Of a stretch of DNA of 64,000 bases, positions 1 to 9,786 are shown one piece after another. The stretch comes from Vibrio sp. S9_S30 (lineage in GTDB: Bacteria; Pseudomonadota; Gammaproteobacteria; Enterobacterales; Vibrionaceae): contig NZ_JAAUWT010000004.1 of the NCBI RefSeq assembly GCF_014694455.1, forward strand, positions 300,516-364,515. Direction: 5' to 3'. The notes beneath the pieces are model-generated. The model had not been told where the DNA came from. It saw nothing but the letters and a program-made list of their open reading frames with translations, and did not search any database. Within the stretch, counting starts at the first letter, position 1. Every line of letters starts with the position of its first letter. The translations under genes and the position numbers were made by a program.

Positions 1-224
1 AAGTGGCTCAACCGCGACAGGCGCAACAAGAGCGACGCAATCTTGCAGATTATGCTATACAATACAAACTATTAGCTTCCCAAGGATCTGACTTCCATTA
101 CCCCTCACCGTGGATGGAGCTGGGAAGAAATTTATGGCTGCCCGCTGGCGTTGAGCCAGTATGGAAAGACTGGGGACTCACCCCACACTCAAGAGCCGAA
201 GAGCTCGTAAGCGAGGAAAATTAA
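1..224 (+). CDS. rnm: RNase AM / YciV-type PHP phosphoesterase, C-terminal end only
   Basis: The window opens inside this gene; only about 73 C-terminal residues remain. The segment [19 protein letters not shown] matches, from memory, the C-terminal end of the E. coli YciV (Rnm) PHP-domain phosphoesterase, which trims 5' ends of small RNAs and 5S/23S rRNA precursors. The metal-binding PHP motifs lie outside the window. Its stop TAA (222-224) overlaps the ATG of the next gene by one base, so the two are translationally coupled. The order rnm-yciO-rluB is the usual one in enteric bacteria and vibrios, which strengthens the call. Confidence 0.8.
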   Translation, partial: VAQPRQAQQERRNLADYAIQYKLLASQGSDFHYPSPWMELGRNLWLPAGVEPVWKDWGLTPHSRAEELVSEEN

Positions 225-844
225 TGAGCCAATTTTTTTACATTCATCCTGACAACCCGCAAGCACGTTTAATTACTCAAACGGTTGCCATCATTCGCAA
301 TGGCGGTGTTGTCGTGTACCCAACCGATTCTGGCTATGCCCTTGGGTGCCAGCTTGAAAATAAGCAAGCGCTGGATCGTATCTGTCGAATCCGAAAACTG
401 GACGACAAACATAATTTTACGTTGTTGTGCCGTGACCTGTCAGAGCTATCACTTTACGCCAGAGTTGATAATACGGCCTTTCGACTTTTGAAAAGCAATA
501 CTCCTGGTCCTTTCACGTTTATTTTCAAGGGCACCAAAGAAGTACCTCGCCGCTTGATGAATTCAAAGAAAAAAACCATTGGTATCCGTGTTCCAGACAA
601 TGTGATTGCATTAGAGCTGTTAGAAGCGCTAGGGGAACCTTTAATGTCGACAACATTGATTTTGCCGGGAAGCGACGTGGCAGAATCGGATCCTGAAGAC
701 ATCCGCGATAAGCTAGAACACGTTGTAGATGTAATTCTCAGTGGTGGCTATCTGGGCGAGCAACCCACGACGGTGATTGATTTTAGCGACGGCGACCCTG
801 TTATTGCTCGTATTGGTGCGGGCGATCCGACGGCATTTGAGTAA
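224..844 (+). CDS. yciO: YciO, Sua5/YrdC-family L-threonylcarbamoyladenylate synthase-like protein
   Basis: 206 residues starting [11 protein letters not shown]. The ATG overlaps the stop of rnm (ATGA-type junction), which fixes the start rather than the longer frame opening at 161. The protein shows the YrdC fold signature early on (VVVYPTDSGYALGC, with KxxxR near residues 50-60 as RICRIRKLDDKHNF) and the conserved GIRVPD and STTLILPG segments. The YrdC/Sua5 family makes threonylcarbamoyl-AMP for t6A modification of tRNA; YciO is a paralogue whose exact cellular role is less certain. It sits between rnm and rluB as in E. coli. Confidence 0.88.
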   Translation: MSQFFYIHPDNPQARLITQTVAIIRNGGVVVYPTDSGYALGCQLENKQALDRICRIRKLDDKHNFTLLCRDLSELSLYARVDNTAFRLLKSNTPGPFTFIFKGTKEVPRRLMNSKKKTIGIRVPDNVIALELLEALGEPLMSTTLILPGSDVAESDPEDIRDKLEHVVDVILSGGYLGEQPTTVIDFSDGDPVIARIGAGDPTAFE

Positions 845-972
845 GAAACCATTTCGTAAGGGAAACGGCCTCTAGATTTTTATGGTGGATTTCTGCGATA
901 ATACGCGCCCACCAAATCGGTGGCATCAAATTTTGCACTCGACGTCTGTGAAGGCGACACATAGGTAGATAA

Positions 973-1899
973 ATGAGCGAAAAGTTACAGAAAATTTTAG
1001 CGCGTGCTGGGCATGGTTCACGTCGTGAGATCGAAGCGTTAATCAAAGCTGGGCGTGTTAGCGTGAACGGTATCGTTGCTAAACTTGGCGAACGCTTGGA
1101 AGATGAAAATGCGGTAGTGCGCATTGACGGACATAACGTATCCGTAAAAGCATCGGAAGAAGTGGTTTGTCGTGTACTAGCCTACTACAAACCGGAAGGT
1201 GAGCTTTGTACTCGCCACGACCCTGAAGGTCGCCGTACGGTATTTGACCGTTTACCTAAAATTCAAGGTGCTCGCTGGGTGTCGGTTGGTCGTCTTGATG
1301 CCAATACCTCTGGTTTGTTGTTATTTACTACAGATGGTGAGTTAGCCAATCGATTGATGCACCCCTCTCGTCAGGTTGATCGTGAATACCTTGTTCGCGT
1401 ATTTGGTGAAGTCACCGAAAAAATGATTCAGAACTTGGTGCGTGGCGTAAAGCTTGATGACGGTATGGCTCGCTTTGAAGATGTCGTATACGCTGGCGGT
1501 GAAGGTATGAACCACACTTTCTACGTCGTCATCAATGAAGGTCGTAACCGTGAAGTTCGTCGTTTATGGGAATCTCAAGGACCAACCGTTAGCCGACTTA
1601 AGCGTGTTCGTTACGGTGATATTTTCTTAGATAAGAAATTGCCTCGTGGCGGTTGGATGGAGTTAGAGCTGAAAGAAGTCAACTACTTGAGAGAAATGGT
1701 AGAGCTTCAACCAGAGAAAACCTCCTTGATTGATCCACATAACTCATCTCGTAACCGTGATCGCTCACGTAGTCAGAAAATTCGACGTGCGGTGAAGCGT
1801 CACGAAGAGCGTGTGAGTAAGCCCGCAGGCAGAAGCAACCAGCGACGTAAGCCTGGAAAGCCAGTGAAGCCAACAAAATCGACTCACCGCCAAGGTTAA
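973..1899 (+). CDS. rluB: 23S rRNA pseudouridine(2605) synthase RluB
   Basis: 308 residues. It opens with an S4-type RNA-binding domain ([21 protein letters not shown], with RVSVNG and AKLGERL following), then the RsuA-family catalytic core with the motif [17 protein letters not shown], whose aspartate (about residue 116) is the catalytic one in this family, and [14 protein letters not shown]. The family makes pseudouridine in 23S rRNA helix 89. The last 55 residues are a basic, low-complexity tail rich in R, K and S, common in RluB of vibrios. A hairpin terminator follows the stop. Confidence 0.92.
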   Translation: MSEKLQKILARAGHGSRREIEALIKAGRVSVNGIVAKLGERLEDENAVVRIDGHNVSVKASEEVVCRVLAYYKPEGELCTRHDPEGRRTVFDRLPKIQGARWVSVGRLDANTSGLLLFTTDGELANRLMHPSRQVDREYLVRVFGEVTEKMIQNLVRGVKLDDGMARFEDVVYAGGEGMNHTFYVVINEGRNREVRRLWESQGPTVSRLKRVRYGDIFLDKKLPRGGWMELELKEVNYLREMVELQPEKTSLIDPHNSSRNRDRSRSQKIRRAVKRHEERVSKPAGRSNQRRKPGKPVKPTKSTHRQG

Positions 1900-1921
1900 G
1901 CCTCGGTTGCAATGAATGTTT

Positions 1922-1950
1922 AGCCTCGCCACTGTGCGAGGCTTTTCTTT
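1922..1950 (+). terminator. Rho-independent terminator of rluB
   Basis: An 8-bp perfect stem AGCCTCGC / GCGAGGCT with a 6-base loop (1922-1943) followed by TTTCTTT. It ends rluB and separates it from the convergent GntR-type regulator gene. Confidence 0.85.
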
Positions 1951-1987
1951 GTCTTGTCTAAAAGGGAGATTTTGATAAAACAGGTCG

Positions 1988-2704
1988 TCATAATTTTGGG
2001 GAAGCGTCTAAGGTCGTGCGCGTCGCTTGTTTTAGATCATTTAAGGCATTTTCCAGCAGAGACGACATTAAATCACTCGCCAGTGGACCATTGCCAGCCA
2101 CAATCGCGTCGTACACCTTTTTGTGTTCCTCTACCCACGATTCGTCATCCAGATCTTGTTGAGCAAGTCGAAAGGTATGCTGTAGCACCACGGATATCAT
2201 GTCACCAAGAGAACGATAAAACCGATTTCCGGTTGCATCGAGAATGGCGCAATGAAAGGCTAGGTCATGTCTTACTCTGTCTTCGTCATCCAAATATAAC
2301 GTCATGCCTTGTAATGTACGACGCATCGCAATGTCGTCGTCTTTTGAAAATCGGCTCGCGGCTAAGTAAGCGGCTCTAGGCTCAAAGGCCAATCTCAAAT
2401 CGTAAAGTTCAACGATTAAATCGCTATTCAACGAGCTTTTCACCACCCAAGAGAGCACTTCACTGTCGAGCATGTGCCATTCTGAGGTAGGGCGAACCCT
2501 TAACCCCAACCTTGGCACAGACTCCACCATGCCTTTGCCATTCAATACCTTAATGGCTTCTCGGACGGCGGTTCTTGAAACTTTGAACTCTTCAATAAGA
2601 TCTTGCTCATTTCCAAACATTACGCCCGGAGGGTAACGACCACTTACAACACGTTGGCCAATTTCGGTCGCGACGTGCTCATGTAAAAACTGCTTTTTGG
2701 TCAA
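1988..2704 (-). CDS. FadR-subfamily GntR transcriptional regulator
   Basis: 238 residues: an N-terminal winged helix-turn-helix of the GntR family (residues about 10-75, with DLIEEFKVSRTAVREAIKVL) and a C-terminal all-helical FCD ligand domain (about 95-225). FCD metal/ligand residues are visible in DLRLAFEPRAA, DLAFHCAIL and EEHKKVYDAI. Family members usually sense an acidic sugar or hydroxy acid and repress the neighbouring catabolic genes. It is the last gene of the minus-strand cluster that runs from 11166, 12 bases after the SDR gene, so it most likely controls that operon. The effector cannot be told from sequence. Confidence 0.87.
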   Translation of the reverse strand: MTKKQFLHEHVATEIGQRVVSGRYPPGVMFGNEQDLIEEFKVSRTAVREAIKVLNGKGMVESVPRLGLRVRPTSEWHMLDSEVLSWVVKSSLNSDLIVELYDLRLAFEPRAAYLAASRFSKDDDIAMRRTLQGMTLYLDDEDRVRHDLAFHCAILDATGNRFYRSLGDMISVVLQHTFRLAQQDLDDESWVEEHKKVYDAIVAGNGPLASDLMSSLLENALNDLKQATRTTLDASPKL

Positions 2705-2716
2705 TGTCTTGTTATC

Positions 2717-3460
2717 CTAAGTTCGTCCACCATCGATTACCAGAGACTGCCCTGTTATCATTGCTGAGGTGGTTGATGCTAAAAACAAAGCGGCATTGGC
2801 AATGTCTTGTGGTGTCACCATTTGCTTTATGCATTGGTTTTTCAGCCACTCTTTTTCCAACTCTTCGGTGAGCCAGAGTCGCTTTTGTTTGTTTGTCGCT
2901 ACCCAGCCGAGGGTGAGGGTATTGACTCGTATGTTCCATTCTCCAAGTTCACGTGCAAGGGATTTTGTGAGTCCGTGAATCGCTGCCTTGGCGGTAGAAT
3001 AGGCAGGATACCCCGAAATCCCAAGCAAGTGGCTGATTGACGACAGGTTAATGATGCTGCCTCCGGTTATTTTCATTCTTTCTTGTACATGCTGTGCACT
3101 GTAAAAGTAAGATCGAAGGTTAACGTTCATGAGGTTGTCCCAATCGGAAACGGTTAAGTTAGACAATAAGTGTCGTTGGTCATTGGCAACATTGTTGATC
3201 AGCACATTTACCGGTCCAAACGAGGTTTCCAGTTTGGAAATGGCTTCTTTCATCGCGGATACGTCGCCAATATCGACGCAAGCAAATCGACCCTGTTTGA
3301 GTTCGTGCTGAAGCGCATTACCCGCTTCCATATTAATGTCTAAGTAGCTGACTTTGCAGCGTTGCTGGTCAAAAGCCAACGTTAATGCACGTCCGATCCC
3401 TGTTGCTCCTCCGGTGATCAAAACGTGTTTGCCTTTTAAATCAGGGTAGTCAACCGTCAT
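2717..3460 (-). CDS. Short-chain dehydrogenase/reductase (SDR), catabolic
   Basis: 247 residues of the classical SDR family. The NAD(P)-binding motif is TGGATGIG (about residues 17-24), the structural motif is NNVAN, and the catalytic triad is Ser in NLSSISH with Tyr-x3-Lys in YSTAKAA. The D at the end of the second strand (YLDINME) suggests NAD rather than NADP preference, an inference. The stop side of the upstream GMC gene overlaps its start by 4 bases, so both are co-translated. The operon context (sugar-acid dehydratase, sugar ABC transporter) points to oxidation or reduction of a sugar, polyol or keto-acid, but the substrate is unknown. Confidence 0.85.
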   Translation of the reverse strand: MTVDYPDLKGKHVLITGGATGIGRALTLAFDQQRCKVSYLDINMEAGNALQHELKQGRFACVDIGDVSAMKEAISKLETSFGPVNVLINNVANDQRHLLSNLTVSDWDNLMNVNLRSYFYSAQHVQERMKITGGSIINLSSISHLLGISGYPAYSTAKAAIHGLTKSLARELGEWNIRVNTLTLGWVATNKQKRLWLTEELEKEWLKNQCIKQMVTPQDIANAALFLASTTSAMITGQSLVIDGGRT

Positions 3461-5067
3461 GATGAACTCCTTGCTGATCCGCCCATCATTCGGTCAATCG
3501 CGTAATCCGCTATCATCATGGCAGGGGCATTCGTATTCGCGCTAATGATTATTGGCATAATTGATACGTCGATCACTCGCAAGTTTTTTACACCGAACAC
3601 GCGAAGGTGGCTGTCTACTACGGCTGCTTCATCCGTTTCCACCCCCATTTTGCATGTGCCGACTGGGTGATAGTTCGTTTTAACGGTTCGTTTACAGTGC
3701 GCGATGATGTCCTCATCCGACACACAGTTTGGACCGGGGAAAATTTCCTCTTTCACAGCGTCACAAAGAGGTGGTCTTTTGAGTAACTCCCGTGAATATT
3801 TAAAGCCAGCGACTTGCACAGCCATATCATCAGGATGGCTGAGGTAATTGGAATGGACGATGGGTTTGTCATGCGGGTGTTTAGAAGCGAGTTGAACCCT
3901 ACCACGAGACTTAGGACGAATGACGCACGCATTAAAAGTAGCGCCGTGCGTGGGTTCGACATCCATCACATCTCTGTCTAAATATACGGTTGGTACACAA
4001 TAGTGTTGAATGGTGGGTCTGGCTTCAGGAGTGATGGGGTTGATGAAGGAACAAGCTTCGCACCCATTGCTGGCAACGGGTCCATTGCCCAGCAGCAAAA
4101 ACTGCAGACCATTTTTGAGCATCTTTAGCCCTGTATCTTCACCAAAATACCCCAGCTTTTCTTTGGTTGAGACAACAACGGGAACTTCATGGTGATCTTG
4201 CAGATTTTGTCCAACCCCAGGAAGATGGTGCACCACATCAATATCGTGTTCGGTTAGGTGCTGTTTGTCTCCCACACCCGATAGCATTAATAGCTGTGGC
4301 GTCACTATGGCCCCTGCGGCCAACAACACCTCTTTCTTGGCTTTGACTGTGTAGGTTTGCCCTTTATATTGATACTCCACTCCAATGGCTGTTTTATCCA
4401 AGAAGAGAACTCGCGTCACCTTAGCACCAAGTCGTAATTCAAATTTTTTCTCGTGTTTAATGTCAGAAAGGAACGCTTTTGATGCGGAGCAACGTTGACC
4501 TTTGTACGTTGTGGTTTGCATGAGCCCCGTACCAAATTGATCGCCTTTATTGAAATCCAGTGTCAGGGGAACATCCATGGCTTGCATGGTTTGCAGATAC
4601 AAAAAGCTCATGTCGCAGACTTGAACAGGATCCGATACCTTCAGTGGCCCATCTATACCGTGTAGGTCGTTATTAAGGCGTTGGTTCCCCTCTTGCTGAA
4701 TGTAGTAGGGGAGAACGTCTTGATAGCTCCAGCCATCGCCTTCAACAGCCTGATGCCAACATCTGTAGTCCTCTTCACATCCACGCATGTAGACCATTGC
4801 GTTCACCGTGCTGCCTCCGCCAAGCACGTTACCTTGTGGGATATCGTGTACGCGTTCGTTAAGTTGTGGCTGCGGTTGGGTATGATGAAAAGTCAGGTAT
4901 TTGGAACCTGATAACATTTTAATAAAACCAGCAGGCATGCTAAAAAGTGGGTGATGATCTGGGTAGCCTGCTTCTAGCATTAATACGCTTGCACCGTACT
5001 TTTTCACCAAGCGATTGGCTGCGACACAAGCCGAGCTGCCTCCGCCAACAATAATGTAATCCGTCAC
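3457..5067 (-). CDS. GMC-family FAD-dependent oxidoreductase (choline dehydrogenase-like)
   Basis: 536 residues. The N terminus has the FAD dinucleotide fold DYIIVGGGSSACVAANRL and an acidic strand end (LMLEAG); the GMC signature GNVLGGGSTVNAMVYMRG follows near residue 80-95. The C-terminal catalytic His is in NYHPVGTCKMG and the Asn partner in SANTNAPAMMIADYA. The family oxidises alcohols such as choline, glucose or polyols. No signal peptide is seen, so it is probably cytoplasmic or membrane-attached. It shares its operon with a sugar-type ABC transporter, a dehydratase and an SDR, so a polyol or sugar substrate is more likely than choline; no betaine genes are nearby. Confidence 0.87.
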   Translation of the reverse strand: MTDYIIVGGGSSACVAANRLVKKYGASVLMLEAGYPDHHPLFSMPAGFIKMLSGSKYLTFHHTQPQPQLNERVHDIPQGNVLGGGSTVNAMVYMRGCEEDYRCWHQAVEGDGWSYQDVLPYYIQQEGNQRLNNDLHGIDGPLKVSDPVQVCDMSFLYLQTMQAMDVPLTLDFNKGDQFGTGLMQTTTYKGQRCSASKAFLSDIKHEKKFELRLGAKVTRVLFLDKTAIGVEYQYKGQTYTVKAKKEVLLAAGAIVTPQLLMLSGVGDKQHLTEHDIDVVHHLPGVGQNLQDHHEVPVVVSTKEKLGYFGEDTGLKMLKNGLQFLLLGNGPVASNGCEACSFINPITPEARPTIQHYCVPTVYLDRDVMDVEPTHGATFNACVIRPKSRGRVQLASKHPHDKPIVHSNYLSHPDDMAVQVAGFKYSRELLKRPPLCDAVKEEIFPGPNCVSDEDIIAHCKRTVKTNYHPVGTCKMGVETDEAAVVDSHLRVFGVKNLRVIDVSIMPIIISANTNAPAMMIADYAIDRMMGGSARSSS

Positions 5068-5113
5068 GCTTTCTCTCCTAATGGCTTACTTTCGTATGAC
5101 CAACATTTCCTAA

Positions 5114-6826
5114 TTAATGGCTTTCCCTTGGCACCTCTGCGCCGCGACATCCCAATAAAAAGTCTAAATCCGCCCCCTGATCCGCTTGCAAAACATGGTC
5201 GATATACAATTTTTGATAACCACTGGTTATCAGGCTAGGTTCAATAACCTGACGTTCTCGACGCTTTTGCAAATCCTCATCCGACACTTCTAGATGCAGG
5301 GTGCGTTGTTCGACATTCAGTTCAATGATGTCTCCGTCTTCCACTAATCCTATAGCGCCACCAGCCGACGATTCTGGCACTACATGCAGTACTACCGTGC
5401 CGAACGCTGTGCCACTCATTCTTGCGTCCGAAATTCGAACCATATCTCTTACACCTTGTTCCAGAAGTTTTTTAGGCAAAGGTAAATTGCCCACTTCTGC
5501 CATGCCAGGATAGCCTTTTGGTCCGGCGCCTTTTAGCACCAGAATGGCGTCTTTATCGATCTTCAGATCAGGTGAGTCGATTCGATTTTTGAAATCTTCA
5601 ATACTCGAGAAGGTGACAGCTTTGCCACGGTGATTCATCAATTCTGGTGTGGCAGCAGACGGCTTTAGTACGGCGCCTCCGGGGGCTAAGTTGCCCTTCA
5701 AAATGGCGATGCCCCCTTGCTCAACGAGAGGGCGATGTAATGGGCGAATGACCTCATCGTTGTAGCATTGTGCCGATTCAATATTGTGTTTCAATGCCTC
5801 GCCCGTTACGGTCATAACCTCTAAATTCAACGAGGTTTCAATGCGTTTCATTACCGCAGGGACACCGCCAGCGTAGCAAAAATCTTCCATAAGAAAGCGA
5901 CCGCTCGGCAAGCAGTCGACCAAGGTAGGAATGTCGCGACCATATTCGTCCCAGTCTTGGAGAGTCAAGGGAACCTCGGCGCGTCCTGCAATCGCGAGCA
6001 AATGTATAACGGCGTTGGTGGAGCCGCCAATGGCACCATTGACTCGAATTGCGTTTAAGAACGCGTCTCGAACTAACACCTGATTTAAGCACAAATTTTC
6101 TTCAACCAAGCCGACTATGCGCCTGCCTGAAAGCCGAGCAATTCGAGCTCGGTTGGCATCCACAGCAGGATAAGTGGCGTTGTAAGGCAAAGTGACACCA
6201 AGAGCTTCCGCCATGACGGCCATGGTTGACGCTGTGCCGACCGTATTGCAATGCCCAGCGGATCGAGACATGGCAGACTCCGCATCCATAAAGGTGTTCA
6301 CGTCGATCTTTCCTGCTCTGACGTCTTCTGAAAAACGCCAGACATCGGTGCCTGACCCGAGCGTTTCTCCGTGAAATCGACCATTTAACATTGGCCCACC
6401 AGACACCAAAATGGTCGGCAAATTGGCACTGGCTGCGCCCATTAATAGTGCAGGGGTGGTTTTGTCACAGCCCGCCATGAGCACGACACCATCGATTGGG
6501 TTACCGCGAATTGATTCTTCGACGTCCATTGAAGCTAAGTTGCGAAACAGCATCGCAGTGGGGCGAAGGTTCGATTCACCACATGAAAATACGGGAAACT
6601 CTAATGGATAGCCGCCCGCTTCGAGCACGCCATTTTTTACTTCTTGAACCAGCTCTCGAAAATGCGCGTTACAAGGGGTGAGTTCGGAAAAAGTATTACA
6701 GATACCAATAACAGGGCGACCATCAAACATGTCGTCTGGTGCACCACGATTCTTCATCCAACTTCGATGAATGAACCCATCTTTATCCATTGGTCCGAAC
6801 CAAGCTTGGGATCGTCTCTTTTTCAT
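5114..6826 (-). CDS. IlvD/Edd-family sugar-acid dehydratase (L-arabinonate dehydratase-like)
   Basis: 570 residues. The protein has the iron-sulfur dehydratase signatures: GICNTFSELTPCNAHFRE, LMAGCDKTTPALLMGAAS and SRSAGHCNTVGTASTMA, each carrying a cluster cysteine, and KPSAATPEL plus KGYPGMAEVG near the C terminus. The start SQAWFG and the end GADLDFLLGCRG resemble, as remembered, the sugar-acid dehydratase branch (L-arabinonate/ xylonate dehydratases) more than biosynthetic IlvD. These enzymes remove water from aldonic acids to give 2-keto-3-deoxy acids in the cytoplasm. The gene overlaps the ABC ATPase gene by 4 bases, so uptake and catabolism are coupled. Confidence 0.85.
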   Translation of the reverse strand: MKKRRSQAWFGPMDKDGFIHRSWMKNRGAPDDMFDGRPVIGICNTFSELTPCNAHFRELVQEVKNGVLEAGGYPLEFPVFSCGESNLRPTAMLFRNLASMDVEESIRGNPIDGVVLMAGCDKTTPALLMGAASANLPTILVSGGPMLNGRFHGETLGSGTDVWRFSEDVRAGKIDVNTFMDAESAMSRSAGHCNTVGTASTMAVMAEALGVTLPYNATYPAVDANRARIARLSGRRIVGLVEENLCLNQVLVRDAFLNAIRVNGAIGGSTNAVIHLLAIAGRAEVPLTLQDWDEYGRDIPTLVDCLPSGRFLMEDFCYAGGVPAVMKRIETSLNLEVMTVTGEALKHNIESAQCYNDEVIRPLHRPLVEQGGIAILKGNLAPGGAVLKPSAATPELMNHRGKAVTFSSIEDFKNRIDSPDLKIDKDAILVLKGAGPKGYPGMAEVGNLPLPKKLLEQGVRDMVRISDARMSGTAFGTVVLHVVPESSAGGAIGLVEDGDIIELNVEQRTLHLEVSDEDLQKRRERQVIEPSLITSGYQKLYIDHVLQADQGADLDFLLGCRGAEVPRESH

Positions 6827-7908
6827 GTTGTGGCTCCCAAGCTGTTGGTGTTAGCACTGCCACGTAGCCGTAACCCCGTATGGCTATCGAAGTAAAGAAT
6901 GCGTTCTGGATTGAGCTGAATATGGATATCCGTGTCCAAATCTGGTCGGAAATGCTTGTCGGCTTTTAAGGTGATGGATTGCTCATCCACTTTACACACT
7001 ACGAGTGTGGAATCTCCGGTGGGTTCTACAGCGTAGACGTTTCCTGTTAGATGACAGGGCTCGGTGGATAGGGTGCAATCTTCCGGTCTTATGCCTAACA
7101 CCACGGCGGTGTTGTCTTCTATGCCATGCGCGGGCAGGTTTCCGGCGTTGGTTTGGAAAGATTGGTTTTGAATCCGACCTTGAATTTGATTCATTGAAGG
7201 AGAACCTAAAAAGCCGGCGACAAACAGGTTAGCAGGGTTGTCGTAGACTTCATCAGGTGTACCAATTTGCTGAATTTCACCAGAAGACATAATGACCACT
7301 CGATCTGCCAAGGTCATGGCTTCAATTTGATCGTGGGTTACGTAGATCATGGTGACGGCCATTTCACGCTGTAACCGCTTGATCTCGGCTCGCATATCGA
7401 CACGTAGCCGCGCGTCTAAGTTAGACAACGGTTCGTCCATCAAAAATACCGATGGGTTACGAACAATGGCTCGGGCAAGTGCAACCCGCTGACGCTGGCC
7501 TCCCGATAGGGCTTTAGGTTTGCGGTCTAGGTATTCCAGCAACCCCACTTTTTCTGCTGCGTAGAGAGATTTTTGATAGCGAGTTGACTTATCCATGCCT
7601 GCGATTTTATGGGGATAGGCGATGTTATCTCTTACCGTCATGTGGGGGTAAAGCGCATAATTCTGAAACACCATGGCGATGTTCCTGTCTCGTGGTAGAC
7701 GATCGGTCATATCAGTATCATCAAAGAGGATTTCACCGGATGTCGGCGTTTCCAGACCGGCGATCATTCTCATGGTTGTCGTTTTACCGCACCCAGAAGG
7801 ACCCAGCAGAACAATGAATTCCCCTTCCGCAATGTCTAAGTCGAACTGATTGACAGCCTTGACTCCAGACCACTCTTTTTTGACGGCATTTAACGAAACT
7901 TGTGTCAT
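6823..7908 (-). CDS. Sugar ABC transporter ATP-binding protein (UgpC/MsmK type)
   Basis: 361 residues. Walker A is GPSGCGKTT (about 36-44), the ABC signature is LSGGQRQRVALARA, Walker B is VFLMDEPLSNLDA, and the switch His is in YVTHDQIEAM. Beyond residue 240 a TOBE/MOI regulatory domain follows (VVLGIRPEDC), as in the CUT1 sugar importers. It is translated after the solute-binding protein and two permeases and overlaps the dehydratase gene by 4 bases. It energises import by the permeases at 7926-9730. Confidence 0.93.
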   Translation of the reverse strand: MTQVSLNAVKKEWSGVKAVNQFDLDIAEGEFIVLLGPSGCGKTTTMRMIAGLETPTSGEILFDDTDMTDRLPRDRNIAMVFQNYALYPHMTVRDNIAYPHKIAGMDKSTRYQKSLYAAEKVGLLEYLDRKPKALSGGQRQRVALARAIVRNPSVFLMDEPLSNLDARLRVDMRAEIKRLQREMAVTMIYVTHDQIEAMTLADRVVIMSSGEIQQIGTPDEVYDNPANLFVAGFLGSPSMNQIQGRIQNQSFQTNAGNLPAHGIEDNTAVVLGIRPEDCTLSTEPCHLTGNVYAVEPTGDSTLVVCKVDEQSITLKADKHFRPDLDTDIHIQLNPERILYFDSHTGLRLRGSANTNSLGATT

Positions 7909-7925
7909 CAGTAGCTCCTAAAACA

Positions 7926-8780
7926 TTAACGATATGACCCCATCGTCAGACCTATTAATAGGTGACGCTGGAAAATGACGATGAAAACAATGATTGGAAC
8001 AATCATCAGTGCCGCAGACGCAGACAATTCTGCCCAGCGGATGGTTTGGTACCCAATAAAGCCGTAGAGACCAATTGGCACGGTTCGTACTTCGCTGTCC
8101 CCAAGCACGAGGGCAAAAAGAAACTCATTCCATGACAGTAAGAAAATTAAAATACCAACGGAAGCCAGCCCTGGTAGGGCAAGGGGTAACGTGATCCGAA
8201 AAAATGCACTGAAATACGTGTCTCCATCTAGGTAGGCGGCTTCCTCCAGCTCTACAGGTAATTCGGAAAAGAACCCCCGGAGTAACCACACGACAATCGC
8301 CAAATTGAGCACGACATGCGCGATGATCAAACCGATGTGAGTATCCAAAAGTCCGAGTTGATAAAACAGAACAAAGAAAGGGATCAGCATGGCGACGGGA
8401 GGGGTCATTCGAGTACTCAATATCCAAAAGCCAAAATCCCCACGCCCTTTGAAATGGAAACGTGCAAGGATGTAAGCCGTTGGTGCGCCGATCAGCAAGC
8501 TCAGCACGGTTGAACCTGCGGCAACGATGGCGCTGTCGATGAAGAAACCCAAAATGGCCGGATTACTCAGTACTTTTTCAAAATTTTGCAGTGTGGGTTC
8601 AAACCAAAAACTTGGTGGGCGAGACATGGCTTGAATTGGGGTTTTCAACGAAGTTAAAAAAATCCAATACAGCGGAAATAGGCACCAAAGAGCAAACAAA
8701 TACAACAAAACACGACGCGCCCATAGGGAGCCAAAAAGGCGAACAATCATAGAACTGAGGATCATTTTGCGTTCTTTCAT
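7926..8780 (-). CDS. Carbohydrate ABC transporter permease, MalG/UgpE type
   Basis: 284 residues with six predicted membrane helices; the EAA loop that docks on the ATPase is EEAAYLDGDTYFSAFFRITLPLALPG (read here in pieces: EEAAYLDGD then ITLPLALPG). The start at 8780 has a GGGAG ribosome site seven bases upstream and overlaps the stop of the preceding permease gene by 4 bases (ATGA). CUT1-family partner of the permease at 8777-9730. Confidence 0.92.
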   Translation of the reverse strand: MKERKMILSSMIVRLFGSLWARRVLLYLFALWCLFPLYWIFLTSLKTPIQAMSRPPSFWFEPTLQNFEKVLSNPAILGFFIDSAIVAAGSTVLSLLIGAPTAYILARFHFKGRGDFGFWILSTRMTPPVAMLIPFFVLFYQLGLLDTHIGLIIAHVVLNLAIVVWLLRGFFSELPVELEEAAYLDGDTYFSAFFRITLPLALPGLASVGILIFLLSWNEFLFALVLGDSEVRTVPIGLYGFIGYQTIRWAELSASAALMIVPIIVFIVIFQRHLLIGLTMGSYR

Positions 8781-9730
8781 GATGTGCTCCCTGTTTTCAA
8801 GTCGAACAGCCCCAGCTTTCTGAGAAAAACCTGACTGACGAGTAAGGTGAAGAGCAGCATGACAATGGCAATAGCCGATGCGTACCCCATTTCAAGAAAT
8901 TCGATGCCTTGTTTATAGGCCAGAATATTCAATGTACGAGTGGTGATCCCCGGTCCACCTCCAGTTAGAACGAAGATAATGTCGAACGTTTTGAAGGCGT
9001 CGATCACTCGGAATAATAAAGCGAGCGCAATGTAGGGTTTCAATTGAGGTAAGGTGACATAAAAGAACGTTTGCCAGCCATTGGCTCCGTCTACTTCGCT
9101 TGCCTCTTCAGGTTCCGAGGGCAAAGAGGCTAGTCCTCCAGCGGTGATCAGTAAAATGAACGGCGTCCACTGCCAGGTGTCGACCAATATTAGAGAAAGC
9201 AGTGCGGATTCAGGTGCCGCCGTCCAAGCGCTGGGTTCGAGTCCGATCGATGTAAGCATGTAGTTCAATACGCCTAAAGAAGGATTAAACATCAATCGAA
9301 AGGTAAAAGTGGCTGCTACGGGCGTAATCGCGATGGGAAGCAAAAACAGCAGCCGGAGCCAAGGCGCTTGTTTGGATTCGTGGTGCAGAAGGGCAGCCAT
9401 GCCTACACCCAAAACGGTTTGCAAAGAGACTGCCACTATGGTGAAAACCAAGGTGACCTTGGTGGCGAACCAGAACTCATCGGATTGGAACAACTTACTG
9501 TAGTTGCCGAACCCAATAAAACTCTTTTCACCCGCATTCAATAGTGAGTAGTCGGTAAAGGATAAGTACAAGCTGAGTAAGAAAGGAAACAATGTTGTTA
9601 AAAGCAAAACCGCAGTAGCGGGCAAAAGCATCGCCAAAATGAAGCGTCTTCGATGCTTTTTGGCTGAGCGTGGCGGCTTTTGAGCCTTGGGCAGCGCCAT
9701 TTCCTTTGACAACATTGCCTTCATTTCCAT
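8777..9730 (-). CDS. Carbohydrate ABC transporter permease, MalF/UgpA type
   Basis: 317 residues. A basic cytoplasmic N terminus (KKHRRRF) is followed by six membrane helices. The EAA motif is EEASEVDGANGWQTFF followed by VTLPQLKP. A ribosome site AAGGAAGG precedes the ATG at 9730. It forms the heterodimeric channel with the MalG-type permease. Order binding protein-permease-permease-ATPase is typical of CUT1 importers. Confidence 0.92.
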   Translation of the reverse strand: MEMKAMLSKEMALPKAQKPPRSAKKHRRRFILAMLLPATAVLLLTTLFPFLLSLYLSFTDYSLLNAGEKSFIGFGNYSKLFQSDEFWFATKVTLVFTIVAVSLQTVLGVGMAALLHHESKQAPWLRLLFLLPIAITPVAATFTFRLMFNPSLGVLNYMLTSIGLEPSAWTAAPESALLSLILVDTWQWTPFILLITAGGLASLPSEPEEASEVDGANGWQTFFYVTLPQLKPYIALALLFRVIDAFKTFDIIFVLTGGGPGITTRTLNILAYKQGIEFLEMGYASAIAIVMLLFTLLVSQVFLRKLGLFDLKTGSTS

Positions 9731-9786
9731 ACCTTCCTTATCCTATATTCCAGTGTTTCATACCCAATTGAAGCGACTTATGCGCA

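Noticed and set aside
1954..2379. 141-codon plus-strand reading frame
   Set aside because: It runs antisense to the GntR regulator gene, whose domains are clear, and has no recognisable product.
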